From the NCBI GenBank assembly GCA_040399325.1, contig JBBASJ010000001.1, positions 1 through 64,000 on the forward strand: a stretch of DNA of 64,000 nucleotides. Direction: 5' to 3'. The translations under genes and the position numbers were made by a program. This DNA is from RGUW01 sp040399325. Its GTDB lineage: Bacteria; Cyanobacteriota; Cyanobacteriia; PCC-6307; Cyanobiaceae. Positions 1-7,951 of this stretch are shown one piece after another. Under the pieces are notes generated by a model, which was not told where the DNA came from, ran no database searches, and worked only from the letters and a program-made list of their open reading frames with translations. Numbering within the stretch: position 1 is the stretch's first letter; the number at the start of each line of letters is the position of its first letter.

Positions 1-1969
1 AGAGACCCCGCTCCATGAGCCGGCCCATCAGATCGGCGCTGCGCTGTTGGAAGCCGGCCAGCTCATTGGGCTCGATGCCGCCGACCGCCAGGCGGGCCAT
101 CTCATAGAGATGGCGGCCCAGATCGTCTGCGAGTTGCTGGCTGGGCGAAGCGCTGGCGCCGGCGCCGGGTGTGGTGATCACCGAGCCGGCCGAGAGCTTC
201 AGCAGCCCTTCGACCAGGCGATGGCGGCGGTTCACCAGCAGCACGTGGTGTTCGGGCAGGCCGGGAAGGCGTTGCTCCATCAGCGCTCCCATGTCGTTGA
301 TGCGGCGCATTTGCTCGGGCAGCAGGATCAGGGCTGCCGGCGCCGTGTCGCCCTTGAGCGATTGCACCTGGATCGTCACCTTGTCGTTGGCCAGTGCCGC
401 CTTGAACAGCTCGCGCAGTTTTTCGCTGGCGTCTTTGCCGTCGGCATCAGAAAGCTCGCTGTCTTTCTCCTGCAGGGAGTCGTCAAGCTCAGCATCGACA
501 CGCTGAAACTTCAGTTCCTCGTGGCGGTATTCGAGCCAGGGGATGAACTGCGAATCAATGAACGTGTCGGCCAGTAGCACCTCGGCCCCCTGGCTCTTCC
601 ACAGGGCGAGGGCTCCGGCCTGGGCGGCCTCGTCGGTGCAGTACAGGATCCGCTTGTCATTCGCGGCTTCCAGTCGTGAGCGGTAGCCAGCCAGGGTGGT
701 GTAGGCCTTGCCACCGCCACCCGGGATCGGATCGATGATCTTGCTGGCATCAGACCAGGCATCGCCGCTTGGCTCCCCGGAGTCAGTGGCGGCAGGCTGT
801 TCATGCGCTGTTGCGGTCGTGCCGAACAGCACGAGTTCGGCCACCTGTTCGGCGAATTTCTCGTCTTCCATGGCCCCGATCTTGATGAAGGGTGCGAGCG
901 ACTCCCAGATCTCGGCATAGCGCTTGGGATCATCGCGGTGCAGCTCCTTGAGCCGATCGCCCACCTTCTTGGCCACAAAGCCCCCGATGGAGCGCACCCG
1001 ACGGTCGGTCTGCAGGGCCGAACGGCTCACATTGAGTGGAATATCTGGGGAATCGATCACGCCGCGCAGGGGCAGCAGGTAACGGGGGACCACCTCCTTG
1101 ATCGAATCGCTCACGAACACCTGGTTGCAGTACAGGCGGATCTCACCTTTTTCCCAGTCGGCCCGACCGCTGAATCGGGGGAAGTAGAGGATGCCTTGCA
1201 GGTTGTAGGGATAATCGGTGTTGAGGTGAACCCACAACAGTGGGTCCCCCTGGAAGGGATAGAGGTACCGGTAGAGCTCGATGTAGTCGTTGTCGCTCAG
1301 ATCTCGCTGACTCTTGCGCCAGGGCGCCTCCCGCTTGTTGACGGTCTCGCCCTCGAGCTGCACATCCACCGGCATGAAATCGCAGTAGGTGGTGATCAGC
1401 GTCTTGATGCGCGCTGGCTCGATGTACTCGAGCTCCTCGTCCATCAAATGCAGGATTACATCGGTGCCGGGCTCGCTGCGTTCGGCCGCCTCGAGGTTGA
1501 AGCTGGGGGAGCCGTCACAGCTCCAACGCACGGCCTCACTGCCCTCCCGGGCGCTGAGGGTCACCAGTTCGACCTGCTTGGCCACCATGAAGCTCGAATA
1601 GAAGCCCAGGCCGAAATGGCCGATGATGGCATCGCTTTCGCTTTTGTACTTCTCGAGGAAGTCTTCGGCGCTCGAGAAGGCCACCTGGTTGATGTAGCGC
1701 TTCACCTCATCGGCGCTCATGCCGATGCCGTTGTCGCTGATCGTGAGGGTCTTGGCCTCGCGGTCGATGCGGATCTCGATCCTGCCGTCACTCCCTTCGC
1801 TGCAGTCACCCGCCATGGCCGCCATGCGGCGCTTGCTGATGGCATCAACGCCGTTGCTCACCAGCTCACGCAGGAACACCTCGTGGCCGCTGTAGACGGC
1901 TTTCTTGATGATCGGGAAGATGTTTTCGGTATGGATCTGAATCTGACCCTGTTCGGCTTGCAGCACCAC
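1..1969 (-). CDS. htpG: Molecular chaperone HtpG (Hsp90), 3' end at window edge
   Basis: Bacterial Hsp90, an ATP-driven cytosolic chaperone dimer. The reverse-strand translation opens with the GHKL ATPase domain: ELVSNGVDAISKRR, then DNGIGMSADEV, then GHFGLGFYSSFMV, the three nucleotide-binding motifs of the family. The middle domain follows, and the last visible residues LMGRLMERGL match the usual C-terminal dimerisation helix. There are 656 codons and then a lone T at base 1, so the stop codon is probably just outside the window. The start is GTG at 1969 (GTG-GTG-CTG-CAA); a neighbouring GTG at 1966 is equally possible. There is no upstream gene in tight linkage; the nearest is the small SOS-box ORF 99 bp upstream on the same strand. 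Confidence 0.96.
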   Translation of the reverse strand, partial: MVLQAEQGQIQIHTENIFPIIKKAVYSGHEVFLRELVSNGVDAISKRRMAAMAGDCSEGSDGRIEIRIDREAKTLTISDNGIGMSADEVKRYINQVAFSSAEDFLEKYKSESDAIIGHFGLGFYSSFMVAKQVELVTLSAREGSEAVRWSCDGSPSFNLEAAERSEPGTDVILHLMDEELEYIEPARIKTLITTYCDFMPVDVQLEGETVNKREAPWRKSQRDLSDNDYIELYRYLYPFQGDPLLWVHLNTDYPYNLQGILYFPRFSGRADWEKGEIRLYCNQVFVSDSIKEVVPRYLLPLRGVIDSPDIPLNVSRSALQTDRRVRSIGGFVAKKVGDRLKELHRDDPKRYAEIWESLAPFIKIGAMEDEKFAEQVAELVLFGTTATAHEQPAATDSGEPSGDAWSDASKIIDPIPGGGGKAYTTLAGYRSRLEAANDKRILYCTDEAAQAGALALWKSQGAEVLLADTFIDSQFIPWLEYRHEELKFQRVDAELDDSLQEKDSELSDADGKDASEKLRELFKAALANDKVTIQVQSLKGDTAPAALILLPEQMRRINDMGALMEQRLPGLPEHHVLLVNRRHRLVEGLLKLSAGSVITTPGAGASASPSQQLADDLGRHLYEMARLAVGGIEPNELAGFQQRSADLMGRLMERGL

Positions 1970-2068
1970 AGATCAACAGGCGGAATGACCCCCAGCGTCT
2001 CCTGAGCCAGGGTCAGGCGCCAAGGGGCCGGGATGGGTGGACAACCGTCCTCTGGCATCCGCAGACCC

Positions 2069-2266
2069 TCAGGCCCAGGGGTGCTGAAAGAGCTCTCCCT
2101 GAATCACCGAGCACCAACCAGCCCGGCTGGGTCGCTTCGTTACCAGGGCTGCAGAGGACTGGACCTGAGCCAGGGGAGCGCGCCCAGCGGGCCGAGCTGA
2201 TGGCACGAGCTGAGGCCAGTGGTCATCCGCGGCCCTGAACAGCGCATAGGGGGAAGAGACGGCCAT
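2069..2266 (-). CDS. Small hypothetical ORF behind a LexA-type SOS box
   Basis: A 65-residue ORF starting ATG at 2266. I do not recognise the family. The product has no clear membrane segment, is rich in Ala, Pro and Ser, and ends with three aromatic-containing turns (GWCSV, ELFQHPWA). Third codon positions are mostly G or C, as in neighbouring real genes, but the ORF is short and could be chance. Its best support is context: a promoter with a perfect TTGACA -35 element lies directly upstream on the same strand, and the -10 overlaps a textbook cyanobacterial LexA site. The implied leader is only about 15 nt and has no obvious Shine-Dalgarno sequence. htpG lies 99 bp downstream on the same strand, so read-through into htpG is possible. 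Confidence 0.45.
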   Translation of the reverse strand: MAVSSPYALFRAADDHWPQLVPSARPAGRAPLAQVQSSAALVTKRPSRAGWCSVIQGELFQHPWA

Positions 2267-2278
2267 CGCGATGTGATC

Positions 2279-2292
2279 AGTACGCCTGTACT
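2279..2292. promoter_or_regulatory. LexA-type SOS box (AGTACGCCTGTACT)
   Basis: A perfect inverted repeat AGTAC-GCCT-GTACT. It fits the published cyanobacterial LexA consensus RGTAC-N3-D-GTWCB at every specified position. It overlaps the -10 element of the reverse-strand promoter at 2288-2316, the position expected for repression. Confidence 0.6.
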
Positions 2293-2316
2293 AAGTCATC
2301 TGTTTCGGGATGTCAA
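2288..2316 (-). promoter_or_regulatory. Sigma70-type promoter for the SOS-box ORF
   Basis: Read on the reverse strand: -35 TTGACA (2316-2311, perfect), a 17-nt spacer, and -10 TAGTAC (2293-2288). The -10 shares its bases with the right half of the SOS box. Predicted transcription start is near 2281, about 15 nt before the ATG at 2266. Confidence 0.5.
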
Positions 2317-2424
2317 GCACTGCCTCTGGCTGGCTCCCTGCGGCCCCTGTGGCGCTGATGGGCTCCGGTGCGGCGGTAGTCGTGCTAGCAACGGCAGGAT
2401 GCAGTCCTGTCGGGTCTCCGTTCG

Positions 2425-2622
2425 GTGTCTCCAACCAAGCCCCCCGCCGATGCTGATGACCAGGACGAGCCGTTGGTTGACCCAGGGCGCAGCCTCGGTC
2501 TGCGACTGCTGGCGATGCTGGGTGCGGTGTCGTTTCTGATGCTGGGAGTCAGCACCGTCGTGATGCCGTTGCTGCAGCCGACCGAACCACCGCCCAGGCA
2601 CGAGGTTCAGGCGGTTGGTTGA
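2425..2622 (+). CDS. Small single-pass membrane protein
   Basis: A 65-residue protein starting GTG at 2425. The first 23 residues are polar and acidic (PPADADDQDEP). One hydrophobic segment follows at about residues 27-50 (LGLRLLAMLGAVSFLMLGVS and on), and a short proline-rich tail ends the protein. As I remember them, marine and freshwater Synechococcus carry similar small proteins with this 'LLAMLGAVSFLMLGVS' segment, but no function is known to me. It is convergent with the thioredoxin-fold gene at 2646. No strong ribosome binding site is visible, so the start is tentative. Confidence 0.6.
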   Translation: MSPTKPPADADDQDEPLVDPGRSLGLRLLAMLGAVSFLMLGVSTVVMPLLQPTEPPPRHEVQAVG

Positions 2623-2645
2623 ACGCTGCGGTGAAGCGGCACCGC

Positions 2646-3371
2646 TCAGGCAGCCAAAAAGGACTCCAGGAAGCGAAGGGGGCGATCCATCGTCGCCGAG
2701 AAGCCCAGAATGCCGCGGTCGCGGTAGCTGTAGAGCACTGAATCGTCGACCTCGAGCAGGTAGGTGCCCCCCCGTTGGGTGATGTAGTCGTCACGGGGCA
2801 CATAAGTGCGCCAGTGGCCGAGCACTTCGACCATGTTGGACAGACGCACCGTGGCCAGTTCAAACGGCCGTTGGTATCCAGACCCCAACCGGCCAAACAG
2901 GGATCCACGGATCCTTAGCCACCGACCCAGCTGCACGACCTGATCAGCGCCGATGCGCTCGGCTGCCGTGCGATCACCGCTGTACCCCCGCAGCACTTCT
3001 GCCAGGGTTCCCGGTGAGCCGATGCCGGCACACATCAGCAACAGGCCCGGCCATGGTCCACCCGGTGGTTGCAGTCCGCCGTAGAGATCGAGGGCGCGAT
3101 GCAGGATCGGTTCGTCGTCGACGATCAGTCGGTTCCTCGGAAGACCGGTGAAGGCGCAGAACCGATCCGCGCCCGCGTCGTCGCCGATGCCGATGGCCTG
3201 CAGAGCGATGCCCGACGCCTCAAGTCTGGGCAGCACACCGACCAGAGCCTGGGCGTACTCGAGGCTGTCGAAATCACCGAGCTGGCTCAGCAGCACCACC
3301 AGGCGGCGTTGCCCCGGTGCCATGCCTGGGATCTCAGCCAGACGGCTGAGCAGTGCTGCGGGTGCCTGCAT
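2646..3371 (-). CDS. Peroxiredoxin-like (AhpC/TSA, PRXL2-type) protein
   Basis: A 241-residue thioredoxin-fold protein of the AhpC/TSA family found in cyanobacteria and plastids. The fold is shown by the N-terminal strand and turn LVVLLSQLGDFDS and the later segment RNRLIVDDEPILHRALDLYGG. Where a working peroxiredoxin has its peroxidatic cysteine (PxxxTxxC), this protein has Gln-Leu-Gly-Asp. The only cysteines visible are in DRFCAFTGL and LLMCAGIG, so ordinary peroxidase chemistry is doubtful. It starts ATG at 3371 and diverges from the photolyase gene with 88 bp between the starts. A role in redox or light stress is inferred from family and neighbour only. Confidence 0.8.
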   Translation of the reverse strand: MQAPAALLSRLAEIPGMAPGQRRLVVLLSQLGDFDSLEYAQALVGVLPRLEASGIALQAIGIGDDAGADRFCAFTGLPRNRLIVDDEPILHRALDLYGGLQPPGGPWPGLLLMCAGIGSPGTLAEVLRGYSGDRTAAERIGADQVVQLGRWLRIRGSLFGRLGSGYQRPFELATVRLSNMVEVLGHWRTYVPRDDYITQRGGTYLLEVDDSVLYSYRDRGILGFSATMDRPLRFLESFLAA

Positions 3372-3459
3372 CCCTTGAAGCTACCGGGTGCGGTGATGGG
3401 GTCGCGCCGCCCTGTTTGGGTGGCCACAATGGCGATTCTCGAGGCAGCGGTGCTCAGTC

Positions 3460-5013
3460 GTGGGCTCTGTGCAGGTCGTCTGGTTCAAGCGGGATCTGCG
3501 GATCGTTGACCATGCACCCCTGCTTGAGGCGTCTCGCCGCGGACCGGTTCTGCCTCTGTATGTGGTGGAGCCTGAGCTCTGGCAGCAGCAGGATGCCTCG
3601 GCCCGGCAGTGGGCCTTCTGCCGCGAGGCTCTGGTTGAGTTGCGCCAGGCGCTTGCCGCATTGGGGATGCCTCTGGTCGTCCGCCGGGGTGAGGTGGTCG
3701 CCCTGCTGGCGCGTGCCCATCGCCACGTCGGGATCGCCCACCTCTGGAGTCACGAGGAAACCGGAAACGGCTGGACCTATGCCCGTGACCGCAGGGTCGC
3801 AGCCTGGGCGCGCAGCCAGGGCATTCCCTGGAGCGAACGTCCCCAGTTCGGCGTGGTTAGGCCCCTGCCCAGTCGTGAGGGCTGGGCAGGCCGTTGGGAA
3901 GCACGCATGGCCAGCCCGGTGCTGCCCTCCCCGGAGGCACTGGAACCGCTGGCCGGCGTGGATCCCGGTTCCATCCCCTCGGTTGCCGAGCTGGGCCTCG
4001 CTGACGACGGCTGTGCCGCACGTCAACCATCAGGTCGCAGCAACGGCCTCGAGCTATGGCATGGTTTTTTGACGCAGCGCAGCCAGCGCTATCAGCGTGA
4101 TCTGTCCAATCCGGCGCGAGCCGTGAGCAGCTGCTCCCGACTGTCAGCCCATCTCAGTTGGGGCACCCTGTCGATGAAGGAGGTGATCCAGGACTCGCGA
4201 GGCCGTCGCGACCAGTTGCTGGCTCAGGGGTGTCGCGGCTGGGCGTTGGCGTTGCACCGCTTTGAGGAGCGTCTCCATTGGCATTGCCACTTCATGCAGA
4301 AGCTCGAGGACCAGCCCTCGCTTGAGTTCAGCGCGTTGCATCCGCACACGGCGGGCCTGCGCGAACCCTCGGCCGAGAGGTTGGCGGCCTGGAGCCTGGG
4401 ACGCACCGGCCTGCCCTTTGTCGATGCCTGCATGCGGTCACTGATTGCCACCGGGTGGCTCAACTTCCGCATGCGCGCCATGTTGCTGTCGGTGGCCAGC
4501 TACCAGCTCTGGCTGCCGTGGCGCGACTCCGGATTGCATCTGGCTCGCCTGTTCGTGGACTACGAGCCCGGCATTCACTGGAGTCAGTGCCAGATGCAGT
4601 CGGGTACGACCGGCATCAACACCATTCGTATTTACAACCCGCTCAAGCAGGCCCTGGATCACGATCCCCATGGGGTGTTCGTGCGTCGTTGGTTACCTGA
4701 GCTGGCCAAGGTTCCGGCCGTGCACCTGCAGCAGCCCTGGACCATGGATGGGGAGACCCAACGGCGGTGCGGCTGTGTACTCGGTCGCGACTATCCCAGC
4801 CCGATCGTCGATTGGTCGGCGGCGGCGGCCCTGGCGCGTGATCGTCTCTGGGCGTTGCGTCGAGCGGCAGGCTTTGGCACGATTGCCGATGCCATTCAGC
4901 GCCGCCATGGCTCACGGCGGGCCGGTCTACCCAAGACAGGGTCGGCACGGGGGCGCGGGGGCCGCCTGGTTGTAGATGGGGGTGTTGAGCAGCTCCGCCT
5001 CGACCTCAGTTAG
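3460..5013 (+). CDS. phr: Cryptochrome/DNA photolyase family protein
   Basis: A 517-residue FAD-dependent photolyase that uses blue or near-UV light to reverse UV lesions in DNA. The N-terminal antenna-type domain begins VQVVWFKRDLRIVDHAPLLEA. The C-terminal FAD domain carries GLPFVDACMRSLIATGWLNFRMR and QSGTTGINTIRIYNP, the usual FAD-binding region. The last 40 residues are basic and poorly conserved. The start is GTG at 3460; GTG at 3469, giving VQVVWFKRD, is also plausible. Whether the substrate is cyclobutane dimers or 6-4 products, or whether it is a cryptochrome, cannot be decided by eye. It lies between the divergent peroxiredoxin-like gene and the convergent amino-acid transporter operon. 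Confidence 0.9.
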   Translation: MGSVQVVWFKRDLRIVDHAPLLEASRRGPVLPLYVVEPELWQQQDASARQWAFCREALVELRQALAALGMPLVVRRGEVVALLARAHRHVGIAHLWSHEETGNGWTYARDRRVAAWARSQGIPWSERPQFGVVRPLPSREGWAGRWEARMASPVLPSPEALEPLAGVDPGSIPSVAELGLADDGCAARQPSGRSNGLELWHGFLTQRSQRYQRDLSNPARAVSSCSRLSAHLSWGTLSMKEVIQDSRGRRDQLLAQGCRGWALALHRFEERLHWHCHFMQKLEDQPSLEFSALHPHTAGLREPSAERLAAWSLGRTGLPFVDACMRSLIATGWLNFRMRAMLLSVASYQLWLPWRDSGLHLARLFVDYEPGIHWSQCQMQSGTTGINTIRIYNPLKQALDHDPHGVFVRRWLPELAKVPAVHLQQPWTMDGETQRRCGCVLGRDYPSPIVDWSAAAALARDRLWALRRAAGFGTIADAIQRRHGSRRAGLPKTGSARGRGGRLVVDGGVEQLRLDLS

Positions 5014-5034
5014 CCCTCGTTGGGCCCCTCGGTC

Positions 5035-5811
5035 TTAACTGATCTGACTGAGGAACTGCCTGCTGCGCGGATGCTGCGGGGCGGTGAAGAATTGCTCGGG
5101 CGGGGCAATTTCGACCACTTCGCCATCGGCCATCAGCACCACCCGGTCGGCCACCTGCCGAGCAAAACGCACCTCGTGGGTGACGACCACCATGGTCATG
5201 CCCTCTTTGGCCAGCTCCTGCATGACCATCAGCACCTCCTGCACCATCTCGGGATCCAGGGCGCTGGTGGGTTCGTCAAACAGCAGGAGGCGCGGTTCCA
5301 TGCACAGCGAGCGGGCGATCGCCACCCGTTGCTGCTGGCCACCGGAGAGCTGACCGGGAAACTTATGCGCCTGTTCGTGGATGCCGACGCGCGCCAGCAA
5401 CTCCAGGGCCTGTCGCTGCACATCGGCCTTGGTGCGGTGGCGCACCAGCGTGGGTGCCAGGGTCAGGTTGTCGAGCACGCTCAGGTGCGGAAACAGGTTG
5501 AACTGCTGGAACACCATCCCCACCTCGCGGCGGATGGCGTCGATGCGTCGCACGTCATCACAGAGTTCAATGCCATCGACCACAATCGAACCCTTCTGAA
5601 AGTCTTCAAGGGCGTTGAAGGTGCGCAGGAAGGTGCTCTTGCCCGAGCCCGAGGGCCCCATGATCACCACGACTTCACCTTGATGCACGGTGAGGTCGAC
5701 CCCACGCAGGGCATGGAAGCCGTTGGGGTACCACTTCTGGACCGCGCGGGCTTCGATCATCACGGTCCGCGGGTCGTCTGCCTTGGGATGGCTGGTCATG
5801 GTTTCGGTCAT
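5035..5811 (-). CDS. aapP: Amino-acid ABC transporter, ATP-binding subunit (AapP/BgtA type)
   Basis: The 258-residue ATPase that powers the importer encoded by the next three genes. Seen in order: Walker A GPSGSGKST, Q-loop FQQFNLFPHLSV, signature LSGGQQQR, Walker B LLLFDEPTSALDPE, and the switch His in VVVTHEVRFAR. This is the polar amino-acid uptake (GlnQ/AapP/BgtA) type. The ATG at 5811 overlaps the upstream permease stop as ATGA, so translation is coupled. An open frame continues upstream of 5811 but reads through the permease gene and is not coding. It is the last gene of the operon; in Synechocystis the equivalent ATPase BgtA serves two permease systems. Confidence 0.95.
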   Translation of the reverse strand: MTETMTSHPKADDPRTVMIEARAVQKWYPNGFHALRGVDLTVHQGEVVVIMGPSGSGKSTFLRTFNALEDFQKGSIVVDGIELCDDVRRIDAIRREVGMVFQQFNLFPHLSVLDNLTLAPTLVRHRTKADVQRQALELLARVGIHEQAHKFPGQLSGGQQQRVAIARSLCMEPRLLLFDEPTSALDPEMVQEVLMVMQELAKEGMTMVVVTHEVRFARQVADRVVLMADGEVVEIAPPEQFFTAPQHPRSRQFLSQIS

Positions 5812-7004
5812 GGCTGAGATCGCAGGCTTTGGCGGTTCAGGCGACGTTCCAGGGAGCGGCTGCCCAGCCCCAGGGCGGCGCAACAGCACCAGAACAGAAT
5901 GGCCAGCACCAGATAAACCTCGGCATTGCGGCCCAGGAATTCTGGGTTGGCCATCACGGCGCGGGCGACGCCGAGCAGATCGAGCAGTCCGATCAACGAC
6001 AGCAGCGTCGTGTCCTGCAGCAGGGTGATGAACTGGCCCACGGTCGCGGGCAGCGCCACACGCAGGGCCTGGGGGAGCACCACGTGCAGCAGGGTCTGGA
6101 CCGTGTTCAGCCCCAGCGAGCGGGCGGCTTCCCATTGGCCCCGGGGCAGGGCGGCCAGACCGGCACGCACGGCCTCAGCCACATAGGCGGCGGCAAAGAA
6201 GGTGAGGATCCAGGCGGCCCGCCAGACGCGATCGGGAGCCAGACCCCCGGGCAACAGAAAACCGAGGATGTTCTGACCCAGAAACAGCAGGGTGATCAGC
6301 GGCGCCCCGCGGATGAACTCGATGTAGAGCGTCGAACACCAGCGCAACAGGGGCAGCTCACTGCGCCGCCCCAGGGCCAGCGCGATCCCCAGGGGAAAAC
6401 ACACCAGAATCGCGAAACTGGCCTCGATCAGGGTGAGCAGCAGACCGCCCCACTGGGACGGTCTGACGCTCATCAGGCCAAGCCCACCGCCGATCAGCCC
6501 CAGGCCCAGCAGATACAGCATCGGCCAGGCCAGGGGCAGCAGACGCCGCCAGCGCGATGGCAGCTCTCCACCCCAGCGACCGGCTGCCCAGCGACCGGCA
6601 ATCAGCAAGGCGGTGATCCACCACCAGCGCTGCTGCACCGTTGCCGTCAGCCCCAGAATTGCAGGCAGCACGAGGCCGAGCACGACCAGCACCGCTGCGG
6701 CGAGGCGATCGCTGTGCGGCCAGCCACGACCACGCAGCAGCCCCCAGCTGCTGCCTGCCGCTCCGCTCAGCAGTGCGGTCAACAGCCACAGGCGCCACTG
6801 TTGTTCGAGGGGGTAGCGACCGACGGCCAGCAGGGTGCTGTTGGCCTGGATCACGGCCCAGTCAGCCTGGGTCAGGGTCCAGTGCAGCAGGGCCTTGAGA
6901 CCGGCGCCCAGGCCGAGGAGCAGGGCCACGGTGATCAAACCGTCGAGCGGGGTCGCGAACAGTTCGCGGCGCAGTCGGTTGGTGAGTGCCTGTGGTCTGT
7001 GCAT
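5808..7004 (-). CDS. aapM: Amino-acid ABC transporter permease, AapM type
   Basis: A 398-residue inner-membrane permease. It has several hydrophobic helices in an extended N-terminal half, as expected for AapM/BztC/NatH proteins, and then the BPD-type permease core. The core carries the EAA-loop sequence GQWEAARSLGLNTVQTLLHVV, which docks on the ATPase. It pairs with the AapQ-type permease upstream. The start is the ATG at 7004, which shares its A with the TGA of the upstream gene. The reading frame stays open further upstream, but that part has no permease character. Confidence 0.93.
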   Translation of the reverse strand: MHRPQALTNRLRRELFATPLDGLITVALLLGLGAGLKALLHWTLTQADWAVIQANSTLLAVGRYPLEQQWRLWLLTALLSGAAGSSWGLLRGRGWPHSDRLAAAVLVVLGLVLPAILGLTATVQQRWWWITALLIAGRWAAGRWGGELPSRWRRLLPLAWPMLYLLGLGLIGGGLGLMSVRPSQWGGLLLTLIEASFAILVCFPLGIALALGRRSELPLLRWCSTLYIEFIRGAPLITLLFLGQNILGFLLPGGLAPDRVWRAAWILTFFAAAYVAEAVRAGLAALPRGQWEAARSLGLNTVQTLLHVVLPQALRVALPATVGQFITLLQDTTLLSLIGLLDLLGVARAVMANPEFLGRNAEVYLVLAILFWCCCAALGLGSRSLERRLNRQSLRSQP

Positions 7005-7951
7005 CAGCGTTCCTGAATCTGAACCAGCTGGTTGAGTCGGTTCATCAGCAGTGAGATCACCAGGTCCATGGCCAGATAGGTGCCCAGCAGGATCAGCACC
7101 ACTTCGACCGCGCGACCTGTCTGGTTGAGGGTGGTTTCGGCGACTGAATAGAGGTCGCTGTAGCCACAGGCCACGGCCAGCGACGAGTTCTTGGCCAGGG
7201 AGATGTACTGGCTGTTGAGGGCGGGCACGATCACCCGCAGGGCCTGGGGCAGCACAACGCGCGAGAGCGTCTGGCCCGCGCTCAGGCCGAGGGAGCGGGC
7301 CGCTTCCCACTGGCCTGCGGGCACCGCCGTCACCCCACCCCGCACCACCTCGGCGATGAAGGCCCCGCTGTGGATGATCAGACCGGTCAGCAGGGCGGCA
7401 AATTCGAGTGTGATGCGCAGACTGCCCTGCCAGACCCCATCAATGAGCTGGGTTGATCCCAGGTAGAGCCCCGATTTGGCCAGCACGACCCAGGGCAGCT
7501 GGATGGCGGCAGGGCCGTTGGGGAGGCTGAGAAACACCACGAAATACCAGAACAGCAGCTGCAACAGCAGCGGCACATTGCGGACCAATTCCACATAGGT
7601 GCGCGACAGACGTCGCAGCAGCCCGTTGCTGCTGAACGCAGCGGTGCCCGCCAATGTGCCGAGCAGGGTGGCCCCCACCAGACCGATCAGCACAACGCGC
7701 ACGGTGTTGACCAGCCCCGCCAGCAGCGCACGCCAGTAGGGCAATTCGGCGTTGAACGGCAGCAGCGTCTCAGAGATGTCGAAACCCGCCGGCAGGTTCA
7801 GCCAGCGCCAGCTCAGCAGCAGACCTGCCGCGCTGAGATTGCGCACCAGGTTGCCCAGCAGAAAAGCGATCGTCACCAGCACCATCAAACCCACTGCCGC
7901 CTGCACGAGCAGGGGCAGAAGACGCCGGTTTCGCCACCAGGGTGTCTGCAT
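7004..7951 (-). CDS. aapQ: Amino-acid ABC transporter permease, AapQ type
   Basis: A 315-residue permease of the AapQ/BztB/NatG type. An N-terminal helix (LVQAAVGLMVLVTIAFLLG) is followed by the periplasmic segment LNLPAGFDISETLLPF, typical of this subunit. The membrane core then has the EAA loop GQWEAARSLGLSAGQTLSRVV. Together with AapM it should form the heterodimeric channel for polar or general L-amino acids. The ATG at 7951 overlaps the stop of the binding-protein gene by one base (TGATG). Confidence 0.94.
   Translation of the reverse strand: MQTPWWRNRRLLPLLVQAAVGLMVLVTIAFLLGNLVRNLSAAGLLLSWRWLNLPAGFDISETLLPFNAELPYWRALLAGLVNTVRVVLIGLVGATLLGTLAGTAAFSSNGLLRRLSRTYVELVRNVPLLLQLLFWYFVVFLSLPNGPAAIQLPWVVLAKSGLYLGSTQLIDGVWQGSLRITLEFAALLTGLIIHSGAFIAEVVRGGVTAVPAGQWEAARSLGLSAGQTLSRVVLPQALRVIVPALNSQYISLAKNSSLAVACGYSDLYSVAETTLNQTGRAVEVVLILLGTYLAMDLVISLLMNRLNQLVQIQER

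Noticed and set aside
803..2005. Long open frame antisense to htpG (400 codons)
   Set aside because: It mirrors the htpG coding frame; the product is rich in His, Gln, Val and Leu runs with no recognisable domain. GC-rich genomes produce such frames opposite real genes.
1970..2424. tRNA or other known RNA gene in the htpG upstream region
   Set aside because: No cloverleaf, no TTC-containing T-loop and no CCA end were found; the region is explained by the SOS-box promoter and small ORF.
5035..6135. Longer ATPase with a 108-residue N-terminal extension
   Set aside because: The extension is the permease gene in another frame; the overlap ATGA at 5811-5808 marks the real start.
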